DNA from: Symsagittifera roscoffensis
Lineage: Eukaryota > Xenacoelomorpha > Acoela > Convolutidae
Direction: 5' to 3'
Length of the DNA: 64,000 nt
Assembly (NCBI RefSeq): GCF_963678635.1
Contig: NC_087065.1
Span: forward strand, 10,811,579-10,875,578
The notes beneath the pieces were generated by a model. The model was given only the letters and a program-made list of their open reading frames with translations. It had not been told where the DNA came from and did no database searches. The translations under genes were made by a program, and so were the position numbers. This document shows positions 28,757-38,659 of this stretch, piece by piece. Numbering within the stretch: position 1 is the first letter of the stretch; each line of letters starts with the position of its first letter.

Positions 28757-31700
28757 TCCTCCCCCCCTGAAGAAGGAAGAACCGGAGCGAGCTTAACGGT
28801 CGGCCGCGTGACTTCACGGGTTGCGGTCCTGACAAGGGCGGATCGGGCGCAACCGTCCTGTCCGTAGTTTAGCTTGACGATTCGGGCGAGAGGGTAGTAC
28901 CCACGCGGACTATCGGGCTCAATCACCCACACGAGATCGCCTGTTTTAAGAGTGAAGTCAGAATGAGTGTGCCACTTGACACGCTTATTCGGCGAGGGAA
29001 CATATTCTCGAAGCCAACGAGACCAAATCGCGTTAGCATATGACTGCGCTCGCACGTACCTTTTCTTGTGATCGAAGTGCTCCCCGGGTAAAAGCGAAGG
29101 AAAGCTTGTGGCATGTTGTCCAAGCAAAAAATGGTTTGGGGTTAACGCTTCTAACTCACGTGAATCGGTATTAACGGGAGTGATTGGCCTCGAATTCAAA
29201 GCCTGTTCAACTAAGCAGAGTGTTGTTCCTAACACCTCTTCAGTGACTCGCCTACTGTCTAGGATATCGTACAGCACGCGCTTCACGCTTCGGACGAGGC
29301 GTTCCCAGGAGCCGCCATGATGAGGTGCGCCTGGCGGGTTAAATTTCCAAGTAACACCTTTGTGTGCAAAAATGGTCGGAGCCATGCCATTCCAGCTCTT
29401 GATGCAGGCAAGTAATTCCTTTTCCGCGCCAACGAAGTTCGTGCCATTATGCGACCAGATTGTGCTAGGCGTACCACGGCGCGCAACGAACCGTTCAATG
29501 CCCATGACACACGAACTGGTGTCCAGAGACGGTACAATCTCAAGGTGTACAGCCCTGGTGGTGAGGCAAGTAAAAAGAAATCCCCATCTTTTTTCCGTGC
29601 TTCTGCAAACCGGAACGTAAAGCGGTCCAAAGTAATCCACACCCGTATGATTGAAGGGTGGTTGCTTGTATCCGAGACGCTCGACCGGTAAATCGGACAT
29701 AATTGGCTGGATGGTGCTTGCTTTGCGTTTACGGCATGTCACACATTGATTTTCGATAGACCGAAGTAGTCGACGCAACCCAAGTATTGCATATTTCATA
29801 TTTAAAACGGAGCGCATGTAATCTAATCCTTGATGAAAATGCTTATGGTGGAGGCTGCGGGCCAACAAACGAACTAAGGTATGTCGGGCGTCGAGTATTA
29901 TTGGGTGCTTAGTATCAAACTCGGTATCCACTAAGCGCACAATCCGTCCAGTGGAACGAATGATTCCAGCGGGACCGATAAATGGCGAGTATGTGGCAAT
30001 TTTACTACTATTCTTAATAGGTTTGCCAGCGGTGAGTGTTTTTAACTCAACGGGAAAGGATTCCATCTGAGCAAGATGAATCAGTTTGCTTTCTGCAATA
30101 TCAAGTTCAGTAGGGTCGGTGATTCGTAAGTCTTTACCACGAAAATGCTTATGTGAAGGCAACACCCTCAACATAAAAGCGACTACTCGTTTATATCTTG
30201 TAAAGGAACTGAACCTTTCCCAATTGAACCCGTGTTCGGGATGTTTGATTGATGTGACATCGGTGACGAAGGAAGATGATGTCTCCAAGCAATTATCAAC
30301 ATCACAAGAAGGACCCTTCAAACGAATTTTATTGATTACACGTTCGTCGGGTATAAACGGCCAATCAGTAGTCCTGAGAATGCTCGGACCAATAACCCAG
30401 CTGCTATCCTTGAGGGCTTCCGAAGAAATCCCCCGCGTACCGGTATCAGCTGGATTATCGCCGCTCAGAACATGGTGCCACTCATCAATAGTGGTCGACT
30501 CGAGGATTTCGCCGACACGATTAGCGACGAATACAGGTAATTTTTCAGTGGAGTTTAGCCACTGCAAAACTGTTGTACTATCTGTCCACATAAAGACATG
30601 ATTAATAGAGACGGTAAGGGCGGTCAGTATATCATCTTTTAGTCGTGTGGCGAGCAGAGCAGCTTGAAGCTCTAGCTTCGGTATAGATAGCGCTTTCATG
30701 GGGGCAACGCGAGCTTTACCAAAGATGAAGGATATTTGAGTTTTATGCGAGCTCGCGAGTCGCGCACGCAAAAATCCAACAGCACAGAAAACGTCCTGCG
30801 AGCTATCACCGAACATGTGGAGCTCAATTTGATCAACAAGCTCTGTGAAGTAACAACGGGGAATAGTCAATTGCCCTAAGAGAGGGAGACCGGAGTGCCA
30901 CTCGAGAAACTTATCTCTTATGTCTTCTGGCAATTCGTCGTCCCAACTTTGACCACTGATTTTCCAAATATCTTTAAGTAAAAGACGGGCCCTAACTGTG
31001 TATGGAGCTACTAACCCAACAGGGTCAAACACAGAAGAGACGAAACTCAAGACGGTTCGTTGAGTTATTGCTTTATCGAGAGGACGATCCACGCCTCTGC
31101 TAACAACCAATGTGTCTTTCACATGGTCCCACTTAAGACCTAAGACGTGTGATGATTGTTTGGCACCGTTACAAATTTCCTTGATGGGTGAAGATGAGGT
31201 TTCGGATTCCTCGGGGTTCATTGCTGAAGTGATTTCATCAGCATTACTGACAAATTTAGTAAAATTAAATCCTCCCAATTTTAGTAAGGAAACCAAATCG
31301 CGACTAGTTTTAATTGCTTGAGTAACGTTCTCGAATGAATCCAAATAAACGTCCATGTAAAATTTTTCATTTACGACTGAGGCGGCCTCAGGGTATGTGG
31401 ACATATTATCAGTTGCTGTTTTTCGCAACGCGAAATTGGCGCACGTAGGCGAATCCCGTGCGCCGAATATATGGCGAGTGTACTGATGAACTACCACATC
31501 GGAAGTGGTATCCTCCCGCCACAAAAAACGGAGCGAAATTTGATCGCGGGCAAGGACTCCTACCTGGAGGAACATACCCTCTATATCCGAGGAGACGGCG
31601 TACTTATGTTGACGGAATCGCAAAAGCACCAAAATTAAATTTTGGAGTAGGTCAGGACCCACCAATAAGGACTTATTTAAGGATGTGCCGTGAAACTTAG

Positions 31701-32907
31701 AAGCCCCATTAAGGACTCGGCGCACCTTACCCGGCTTATTCGGATTTACGACGGGATGGTGCGGAAGATACCACTCGCGATCGGAACGCTTACGTGGATC
31801 ATGCGGTTCGACGGTAACGACATAGCCTTTCCTAATGTCCTCTCTAATTGTTTCTGCGTATCTTTCGCGCAGCTCAGGGTCTTTACTTAACCTTCTCTCC
31901 AATGATTTAAATTGGGCGAGTGACGAGTAATAATTGTTTGGTAGACTGACATTACTATCAATCCAAAGCATAGGCACAATGTATCTTTCGCCATTGTGAA
32001 CGGTTTCAGAATTGAGGATGGATAAAGCATGTTTATCCGCGGCGGAACGGGCATCGACTTGTTTGAAAGCCCCATACGATTCCAACTCGTACCAGGATTT
32101 TATCTGGTCGGTCAGAGAAGAATCTTCAACAACACACTTGAAACACGAAGAAGTAGAATTACCGGACGGCGGCAACGGACCACTTAAGACCCAACCTATC
32201 GGTAGGCGAACGGAACACGGTGAGTTTTTATCATCTCCCAAGATGAATTCAATGGGTCTAACGGCGTGGTAGTAGTCTTGTCCGATAATAACTTCAACGT
32301 CCTCATAAGTATATTGAATGGGCTTAATAGGTGCTAATTGTGGATATTTATTCTGCAAATCAGCAATGTTGATTAATTCGGAACCAATCCGAATACTGTC
32401 TTTAACATATGCACAGAGAGAAAATACGAAATCACTATTATTCGGCTCGGAGGAAACTGTAAACTTGACCCTCTGAGTCTCAACAAGGGTGGTCGAATTG
32501 AAACCACTAATTGACAAGTTTACGGGCTCCCCTACTAAGCCGAGACGGTTTACGAGTGACGAAGATACCCAGGAGTGAGTCGATGCACTATCACAAAGAA
32601 CCAACGTCAGGAGACTGGTTACATCCGAGGATACACCAAGTGTTGCAATTGGCAACAACCCTTTAGAAGATTCAATGTCATGTACATCACTAACAGCGGC
32701 ATGGGTGGAAGTGTTTGTATTCTCCTTGGATTTGTTTATTCCAGCCTTATTCGAGACCTTCGAATTTTCCTTCCGAGGAAATATTCTTTCGGCTCCATGG
32801 AGCAAGACATTATGTGTGCTATCACACTCTGGCTTCGGGCTCTTTTTTGCTCTAGAACATTGCCGGAAACTATGATTGCCACTGAGGCCGCCAAAATGTG
32901 CGCTCAA
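28738..32907 (-). CDS. BEL/Pao Gag(partial)-Pol polyprotein
   Basis: 1,389 open codons, nominally from TTG at the inner edge of the 5' LTR. It begins within a Gag zinc-knuckle region (NHSFRQCSRAKK ... CDSTHNVLLHG), so about the first part of Gag is absent and no normal start is present. An aspartic protease (LCDSASTHSW) is at about residues 107-116. RT spans about 380-600, where the catalytic motif reads YMDV at 517-520: the second Asp is Val (codon GTT, 31348-31350). RNase H starts near 696. The integrase zinc region is near 1014-1060. The catalytic positions are D1091, then His at 1153 where the family has Asp (codon CAT, 29449-29451), then E1202. The frame has no stop or frameshift, yet two enzymes should be inactive. 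Confidence 0.93.
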   Translation of the reverse strand: MSAHFGGLSGNHSFRQCSRAKKSPKPECDSTHNVLLHGAERIFPRKENSKVSNKAGINKSKENTNTSTHAAVSDVHDIESSKGLLPIATLGVSSDVTSLLTLVLCDSASTHSWVSSSLVNRLGLVGEPVNLSISGFNSTTLVETQRVKFTVSSEPNNSDFVFSLCAYVKDSIRIGSELINIADLQNKYPQLAPIKPIQYTYEDVEVIIGQDYYHAVRPIEFILGDDKNSPCSVRLPIGWVLSGPLPPSGNSTSSCFKCVVEDSSLTDQIKSWYELESYGAFKQVDARSAADKHALSILNSETVHNGERYIVPMLWIDSNVSLPNNYYSSLAQFKSLERRLSKDPELRERYAETIREDIRKGYVVTVEPHDPRKRSDREWYLPHHPVVNPNKPGKVRRVLNGASKFHGTSLNKSLLVGPDLLQNLILVLLRFRQHKYAVSSDIEGMFLQVGVLARDQISLRFLWREDTTSDVVVHQYTRHIFGARDSPTCANFALRKTATDNMSTYPEAASVVNEKFYMDVYLDSFENVTQAIKTSRDLVSLLKLGGFNFTKFVSNADEITSAMNPEESETSSSPIKEICNGAKQSSHVLGLKWDHVKDTLVVSRGVDRPLDKAITQRTVLSFVSSVFDPVGLVAPYTVRARLLLKDIWKISGQSWDDELPEDIRDKFLEWHSGLPLLGQLTIPRCYFTELVDQIELHMFGDSSQDVFCAVGFLRARLASSHKTQISFIFGKARVAPMKALSIPKLELQAALLATRLKDDILTALTVSINHVFMWTDSTTVLQWLNSTEKLPVFVANRVGEILESTTIDEWHHVLSGDNPADTGTRGISSEALKDSSWVIGPSILRTTDWPFIPDERVINKIRLKGPSCDVDNCLETSSSFVTDVTSIKHPEHGFNWERFSSFTRYKRVVAFMLRVLPSHKHFRGKDLRITDPTELDIAESKLIHLAQMESFPVELKTLTAGKPIKNSSKIATYSPFIGPAGIIRSTGRIVRLVDTEFDTKHPIILDARHTLVRLLARSLHHKHFHQGLDYMRSVLNMKYAILGLRRLLRSIENQCVTCRKRKASTIQPIMSDLPVERLGYKQPPFNHTGVDYFGPLYVPVCRSTEKRWGFLFTCLTTRAVHLEIVPSLDTSSCVMGIERFVARRGTPSTIWSHNGTNFVGAEKELLACIKSWNGMAPTIFAHKGVTWKFNPPGAPHHGGSWERLVRSVKRVLYDILDSRRVTEEVLGTTLCLVEQALNSRPITPVNTDSRELEALTPNHFLLGQHATSFPSLLPGEHFDHKKRYVRAQSYANAIWSRWLREYVPSPNKRVKWHTHSDFTLKTGDLVWVIEPDSPRGYYPLARIVKLNYGQDGCARSALVRTATREVTRPTVKLAPVLPSSGGEDVAMQM
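28757..28767 (-). other. BEL/Pao polypurine tract
   Basis: Minus-strand GGGGGGGAGGA ends exactly at the TG of the 3' LTR. It lies inside the last codons of the pol frame, whose stop (TAG) falls within the LTR. Confidence 0.8.
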
Positions 32908-33332
32908 TCTGAAAAAACTGTATAAGACAAATTAAATTATGAGTATTTTTCGGTAAACACACATAACAAGAAATGAGCAATGTCAACGGTTTGCATAATC
33001 AAGATCACAAAATCAACTTGTTTCGGTACAACTCGTTTTGAGATAATTTCGCGCAAGCTAGCCACAAGAACCGGTCGGTAATGTCCTTGAGACAAATTGC
33101 TCTTTTTGGCGGTCAGCCTTAATCAAGGCTGAACCGAATTAGAACCAAAAAACAGTTAAAATAGGATGTAACCCCCGTTTTTAGTATATTAATACATGGG
33201 CAGGTGGGGGACTCGAACCTACGTCAACTGTTAACCTATATAATCGGCGTTATGGTAGCTTAGGCCACTCGGCCAACTGAGCTTATTTTATATGCATCTA
33301 TACTTTTTTTATTCTACATTTGCATTGCAACA
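32897..33332 (-). repeat. BEL/Pao 5' LTR
   Basis: 436 bp. Coding sense TGTTGCAATG at 33332 to GAGCGCACA at 32897. It includes the same tRNA-like A/B-box segment (about 33194-33290). The R-U5 half (32911-33052) differs strongly from the other LTR. The sequence just inside it is already mid-Gag, with no room for a primer-binding site or leader. Confidence 0.82.
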
Positions 33333-33853
33333 CTCGCACTTTTGAAAAACTCATGCCATTTCTGTGGAAGAGCCAAAAATTTCAGTTTTTGGAAGAATAA
33401 ATAGTTTAACGTAAAAAACGTACAAACGGCTGAAAATTGAAAATGTATGCTATATGTGTCTCCCTGCCCCTGCATTTTTAAGTAGAACTTTTATTCACAT
33501 TGTCCAATTTTTATGAAAACTGATGCACTGACTTGTTAAACTATGAAAACATGTTTTCCTCTACCCCCCCCCCCCCCCACCACCACCTCACATTGCAAGG
33601 TTGCGTATGAAGACCAAATATGTTTTTACGGCACAATTAGTCTGAATGTCAAATTTTGTAACAATCCGAAATCCGATAAGGTGAACAGAAAAATTACTCT
33701 AAGAAATTAGCAGGCGGGGGGGGGGGGGGTGGGAGGAGAAAGAGCCCAACATATTTAGTCTTCAAATTTAACCTTGTAAAACTCCTGATTACACCACCAA
33801 ATTGATACTAATGTGAGGTAGGGGATGGGAAAAAGAGTTAGTTCTAGACTAAC
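33333..33853. other. Intronic stretch between BEL/Pao and LRRC51-like exon 2
   Basis: No gene seen. It contains C-runs (about 33564-33578) and G-runs (about 33716-33729), and a GAGAAAGAGCC end at about 33737-33747 resembling the end of the GGCTCTTTT-type MITEs further right. Confidence 0.5.
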
Positions 33854-34095
33854 AGAAGGTATCTTTCGGATGGCGTTGAAGGAGAGGTCAAGTTTGGTGA
33901 GACCAGAGGGCTGCAGGACTACTGCAGACAGTGCACTGAACAGTCCCCCCACGTCAGTGAGCTGGTTGTTGTTCAGCTTCACCGCTTTCACAGCCACTTT
34001 CTTCTCCTCCTCCCCCTCCTTGTTGTCACTACTGTTGTTGTTGTTGTTTGTTTTGGGTTTGGGACCAGAGCGAGGCACGAACTTGGTAGCGAGTT
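33854..34095 (-). CDS. LRRC51-like leucine-rich repeat protein, exon 2
   Basis: 242-bp internal exon. The acceptor TTATTAAG precedes 34095 and the donor GTTAGT follows 33854. The exon begins with two bases completing a codon and ends in phase 0. It encodes a basic, Asn-rich stretch and then KAVKLNNNQLTDVGGL and LTKLDLSFNAIRKIPS, which matches the pattern of LRRC51 (L-x-L-N-N-N-x-L-x-D ... L-x-x-L-D-L-S-F-N). In the family the protein is a small LRR protein of about 190 residues, found mainly in ciliated organisms. The remaining LRRs and C-terminus should follow at lower coordinates but are not found before the BEL/Pao element. They may lie beyond 28 kb of repeats or be lost. Confidence 0.82.
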
Positions 34096-34183
34096 CTTAA
34101 TAAATATGCAGATATTTTTAAACTTTTTTTGGAAAATAACAAAATAAATTAATGCTAAATGTAATTTTACAGATATCTGCCAT

Positions 34184-34298
34184 CAGGGGCGGATTAAGGG
34201 GGGGGGGCATTAATTGGTATTTTATTGGCTCCAATCATTGATGATTTTTTTTTGAAATCTGCCCCCTTCCTCTCGAAAAAATCTTAGATCCGCCCCTG
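34184..34298. mobile_element. hAT-like MITE, 115 bp
   Basis: Terminal inverted repeats CAGGGGCGGAT ... ATCCGCCCCTG, flanked by 8-bp near-duplicates TCTGCCAT / TCTGCGAT. TIRs of this kind with an 8-bp target duplication fit non-autonomous hAT elements. It lies in the LRRC51-like intron 1. Confidence 0.7.
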
Positions 34299-34451
34299 TC
34301 TGCGATATAGAAAAGCCAGACAGTTGGCTTCGACATATTAATATAAGCTTTTTAGAAAACAGGGAAAACAAACACAAGCGAACAATTTAGTACAAATTAA
34401 CAAATAATAAGTCGTTAATTATACAAGATTTTTCAAAATGTGCCGAAAAAA

Positions 34452-34692
34452 GGCTCTTTTCTAGTTTCCCACCCACCCATCCCCCCCCCCTTAGTAAAAT
34501 TACAAAAAAGCTGTTCAAAAATTGTTCACATGACATTTGTATGTAACGAAATGTTGAAAAAACTGTTCACCTGTTCACGCTGACACGTTTTGATGCAGTT
34601 TCCAACATGAAAAGTCATTTTAAATTGACTTGTATATATTGAATTTCAGAAAAAGTCAAAGGGGGGGGGGGTAATTGGAAAAGAGCCGAAAA
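34452..34692. mobile_element. MITE with GGCTCTTTT ends, copy 1
   Basis: Starts AAAGGCTCTTTTC and ends GAAAAGAGCC, with C-run and G-run subterminal tracts (about 34485-34494 and 34661-34670). Similar inverted ends occur at 35247-35433 and 36226-36440. No clear target duplication. Confidence 0.5.
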
Positions 34693-35246
34693 AAAAACAA
34701 TCACGCCGCCTTTAACACAAACATTTAAACTTTTTCTCATTACCACCTTCAGTCTTTTACCCTCGCCAGATAAAATAATGATAGAATAATTCGGTGCTGT
34801 CATCATTAATTTTACTAGATAATACATGAAGCCAAACTGTTTCTGACATAGAATAATTCAATCAAATGTCAATTTTCACGAGAAATGGGCACTTGAAGAG
34901 TTTAAGGGGGGACGATAAAAAACCTACATGGAGTCTATATTTTTAATTTAACACAATTGATCCACGAGGGAAAGAACAAATATAAACAGACAATTTTTTA
35001 AACTCTTTTAACAAGGAAGCTTTGCCGTGCCCCTGAAAAAGATTTTCATGCTAATTTTTGTTGTTTTTCTATCCAGAGTAAAAACTATTTTTATCTCAAC
35101 TCAAGCAACGAGGCACGGACCTTTCGAGTGAGAGGCGGAGGCTTATCTATTTCACCATAGCTGACTTAATTAGTTGTATGTTTTTTAAGTAGTTGTCGCT
35201 GCTTGGAATTAGGGTAGGGCGAGGATTGAAAAACATGAAGTGCATT

Positions 35247-35433
35247 AGGCTCTTTTTCCTCCCCCCCCCCCCACCTCACACAAACATTTTATGGTCTAAC
35301 TAGTGGTTTTAAAAGGTTAATTATGAAAACCAAATATGTTTGTTATGGCCTAATCAGTCTGCATGTCAATTTTCATGACAATCGGACAAAGTGAACAGAA
35401 ATTTCACTTTGGGAAAGGAAAAAGAGCCGAGCT
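35247..35433. mobile_element. MITE with GGCTCTTTT ends, copy 2
   Basis: Starts AGGCTCTTTTTCCT and ends AGGAAAAAGAGCC (13-bp inverted repeat). Internally it shares ACCAAATATGTTTNTTANGGC-like sequence with 33620-33660, so the family has several diverged copies around the LRRC51-like gene. Confidence 0.6.
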
Positions 35434-35492
35434 TTATTTTACTGAACCCACTTGTTTGGATCATATAAATGTTATCTCAAAGTAATACTAAC

Positions 35493-35625
35493 CAGGCAGT
35501 TTTTCTGAGGTTATCTCTCTGAACGAATAATCTATCCCAATCTCATTTGACACAGGTGTGGTCGAGTGTATGGATGATTTCTTGGAAGTCGCCACCCCAT
35601 TATTAGAACCAGGTTGTACCGTCAT
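35493..35625 (-). CDS. LRRC51-like protein, exon 1 (start codon)
   Basis: ATG at 35625. 44 codons plus one base, then the donor GTTAGT at 35492. The final IGIDYSFREITSEKLP matches the conserved N-terminal D-Y-S-F-R segment of LRRC51. The leftover G joins the AA of exon 2 to keep the frame open. The intron is about 1.4 kb and holds MITEs. The first 25 residues are Ser/Thr-rich and not conserved. No promoter element stands out upstream. Confidence 0.8.
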
Positions 35626-37854
35626 CCTTCATAAGTTTTCAAGTTATAATATATGTTCAACTATAAACAGAACAACTAAATTGTCTTTACCATTCTTCAG
35701 TTTATAAAATTACGTTTGATGATAAAAATGCGTTTGAAAAATGAATTCGCTCGTAAGTCTTGGTTGATTGTTATTTTCTCTTGATTTTCAAATATCGTGC
35801 TTTCTGTTTTTGGAAAAACGCACGTGTATAACATACTGACCAACAATGTTTTATTTATGACAGAAAAACCAAACGGTTTTGTGCAATTGCTTGCGCAAAT
35901 TCTCCGTTTCTTCGGGTCAAAAACTCAGGGGCTCTTAAGCACTGCATATTTTGGACTCGTTTTTTCATCCATTTTGGCTCTAACCTTTTTTTATCACCAA
36001 AATTAAACAATATTTCTTTCATACTCCCCCGAAGCAGAAAAATAAGAAAAATAGACATTCTCGATAACATAAGTTTTAGCTTATTGTCTAGCGATAAATT
36101 TACAAGTTTCCGCATTGTCCGATTGTTGAAAAGATTAGCCACTAAGAAAATATTGCGCAATGACAAACATATTTGGTTTTCATATTTAATCTTGTAAGAC
36201 CCCTCAATATTCTAAAAAATTTGATAGCTCTTTTCCTTTTTCCCAACCAAAACTCCTATTTTTTATAAATGTTGAACGTGATATGATGGCTAAATGCGTG
36301 ATGCTAAATTTCAAGGTATGAAGAACACACTTGTTCACAATGGTTAGTTTATTCATCGCCAAATTTCATTGCATTATGACAACGTTTAAATAGTCTTTCA
36401 ATTATGAAATTTGGATGTGGGGGTGGGAGTGAAAAAGAGTCAACGCGATGCTTATGAGATGGAGTTGAGCTTAATTGTTCCGACTTTCGAAGAAAACGGA
36501 ACATTTATGCTTGTGGTGCGTTTTTTATTCAGTCAATTTTCGGTCGGCGATCCAAATGATAATTTGTAACAAAAAAGTTTTTAATCCTGTTAAAAAAATT
36601 GACTCTCTGAAACCAAATGACGAAATTTATAACTTACCTCCAATCTAACTTATGCGGGTTTTGATGATTTTATTCATAATGCAGAAAGCGTATCGCGATT
36701 TTATTTATGCGTGGCGAATTATCACTAACAACAAAATCTTTCCAAAAAAATTAGACTAACTTATCGGTCGTATTAATTTCGTGCGACTCAAATTTTCAAC
36801 CTTGATTATTTATATTGTCCAAAATTTATAGTTTTCAAAAAAAAATTTCCTAAAAATTATTCTAATATACGAGCTGTTTTATTAAGTTTATAGGAGGGCT
36901 GTGTAGAACAGGGAAAGTTAACTGTGAAGCGTAAGACCGGCTAAAAAATAAGGCACTTTCACATTTCTTGCTATCTCGCTATAATTTTCCATAGCATTTT
37001 ACATGTTATTAGAGCTATTTGCGTTTTTTCTGTCAGTTATGATTAGCAAATACGAAAAGTCTAGTCAATTTAATCATAGTGGAAGTAAAAGAGTGTGAAA
37101 GAGTTCAAAGGATCCGACAGCATAGAAGACAGTAATTTTCGCAATTTATTTTTCTGCTGCTTTTAAGAATTTGTTAGGCTTGGCACTGTTCTATATGCCA
37201 GGTAATATTTTTCATCAAAACAGTTGTGAAAAAAGTTATTTAGGGTTATTTTAAAACTTATTTTTTTTCCTTGTAAATTTCAAAATTGTTGACTGCTTTA
37301 AAGTATTGACAGTTTTAGTGCTGTTAAAAAACTTGTTGATGCCAATTGTAAACGTTTTTTGCCAGTTTTTGGAGTTTTTAAGAAAAAAAATTTAAATTTT
37401 TGGTTTCACATCACTTTTAAGTTCAAAGTCTATGTCATCAAAATCATTATAATGGCAATGAAAGATCTTGAAAAAAATTTTGATTGTTTTTTCGAATAAA
37501 ATTTTTTGCATCCAATTTTTATACAAAATTACTGAAAAAAGAATATCCGACCAAAAAATGGATTTGTTTTCCAAGTATTAATTTTATAAGCAACATACTT
37601 TTTCTTATAAAAATAATTGATATGTTCTAGAAAATAGTCTTACTAACCTCAGAATTATTTACATTCAATTACTGTGTTAGTAATGAACAATAGAAAAATG
37701 TTGAGTATTTCATCAAGTAAAATATTTGAATGTTAATTTGTAATTTTCAATAGACCCTTGATTTGTACACTAAAATATTTTTTTTGTAGGATTGAAGCAT
37801 TACAAAATAAACGTTTGATTCTTTTCCTTTAAAAAAAAACAAATTATGATTTAG
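35626..37854. other. Non-coding stretch upstream of the LRRC51-like gene
   Basis: A/T-rich sequence with a degenerate MITE (36226-36440) and a short inverted repeat GTTCCG ... CGGAAC at about 36479-36504 that resembles the end of the 0.5-kb dispersed repeat. No supported coding exon. Confidence 0.5.
36226..36440. mobile_element. MITE with GGCTCTTTT ends, copy 3 (degenerate)
   Basis: Ends TAGCTCTTTTCC and GTGAAAAAGAGTC are inverted and similar to copies 1 and 2. Borders are approximate. Confidence 0.35.
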
Positions 37855-37958
37855 ACAACAAACATTTTCGTTCTTTGAGAAAACAATTTGTCAACAGGAA
37901 AAACTTCAGTTGGTCAGAAGCGCAACAAACAGCAGAGTCCGAGACATCAGCGATATGA
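37855..37958 (+). CDS. Candidate terminal exon, plus-strand copy
   Basis: After a TTTAG acceptor-like site the frame encodes 32 residues starting KHFRSLRKQF and ending AESETSAI, then TGA at 37956-37958. A plus-strand AATAAA follows at 38048-38053. The same frame, with six amino-acid changes and the stop at the same place, occurs inverted at 38080-38180. Parent gene not recognised; no upstream plus-strand exon could be identified, so it may be an exon of a duplicated gene or a pseudo-exon. Confidence 0.45.
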
Positions 37959-38180
37959 AGTTGCAAACAGAAATGTTCCTTTGTTTTTTTTTCTTTCATG
38001 CTATATGGTATTTCTTTTTATTTGTGAGCTCCATGACAATCAAGTTCAATAAACACAGTGAACTTTTCTGTTTGCATTTTCATGTCCCTGAGGTCTCGGA
38101 CTCTGCAATTTGTTGCGCTTCTGACCAAATGCAGTTTTTCCTGTTGACAAAATGTTTTCTCAAAGAACGAAAATGTTTTC
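37858..38180. repeat. Inverted repeat, arms about 120 bp
   Basis: Arms 37858-37980 and about 38060-38180 are reverse complements with roughly 85-90 percent identity by eye, separated by about 80 bp. Homology starts within a few bases of the acceptor-like sites and continues a little past the stop codons. RNA crossing both arms would form a long hairpin. Confidence 0.8.
38080..38180 (-). CDS. Candidate terminal exon, minus-strand copy
   Basis: After a GGAGCAG acceptor-like site the frame encodes KHFRSLRKHFVNRKN ... AESETSGT and stops at TGA 38082-38080. A minus-strand AATAAA lies at 38022-38017. It faces the plus-strand copy tail to tail. It could be the last exon of the gene upstream on this strand (the MICAL-type gene is the next one recognised), but nothing ties it to that gene directly. 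Confidence 0.5.
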
Positions 38181-38655
38181 CTGCTCCACCAGCCCCCTTC
38201 TCTTCAGAGATTCAACTCACAACCCAAATGCTCCCGCTTCTTTATTACTAAATTACAAAATCCATTTCAGCCAGCCCATCCAAACAAATTTAGATGTAAA
38301 GTTTCGATAGCCCGAAAACGGTATTTCTGTTTTTTTGGTGTATTTTTTGGTACTTTTTGGTGTATTACTTTTTGGGTGCTGTTTTTAAGATTTTGCATGC
38401 GGCGCAAAAGTAATTAGCTATACAATTTTTTTAAACAATGCTTTCGTAGTGATTAAAAATCAGATTGGTCCAACCAAAAAAACCACTGGTGCGTTTTGTG
38501 GGAACCATCCGCGCTAAAACTGGTCGACAAAATTTTTGATCAATTTTCTTAAATTCGCTCTAAATTAAAGTCATAGATCCGCCCTTGACTGAACGAGCTA
38601 TTGAGAACATCAGAGAAAATTTATCAAGGAAAACCCCAAATGCTGCGATCGACAG
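38181..38655. other. Non-coding stretch
   Basis: No gene. CATAGATCCGCCCTTG at about 38572-38587 looks like one end of a hAT-like MITE (compare 34298), but the partner end was not found. Confidence 0.4.
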
Positions 38656-38659
38656 GAAT

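Larger units (their letters stand above)
28309..33332 (-). mobile_element. BEL/Pao-type LTR retrotransposon, catalytically dead
   Basis: Two related terminal repeats (28309-28756, 32897-33332), a polypurine tract and a single long Gag(partial)-Pol frame in the order PR-RT-RH-IN with BEL/Pao-type motifs (LCDSASTHSW protease, GARDSPTCANFAL and a YMD-x-YLDS region in RT). Both ends follow TG...CA in coding sense (TGTTGCAATG ... GAGCGCACA). The N-terminal part of Gag is missing. No target-site duplication is visible. The right end lies 521 bp from LRRC51-like exon 2, in the following intron. Confidence 0.93.
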
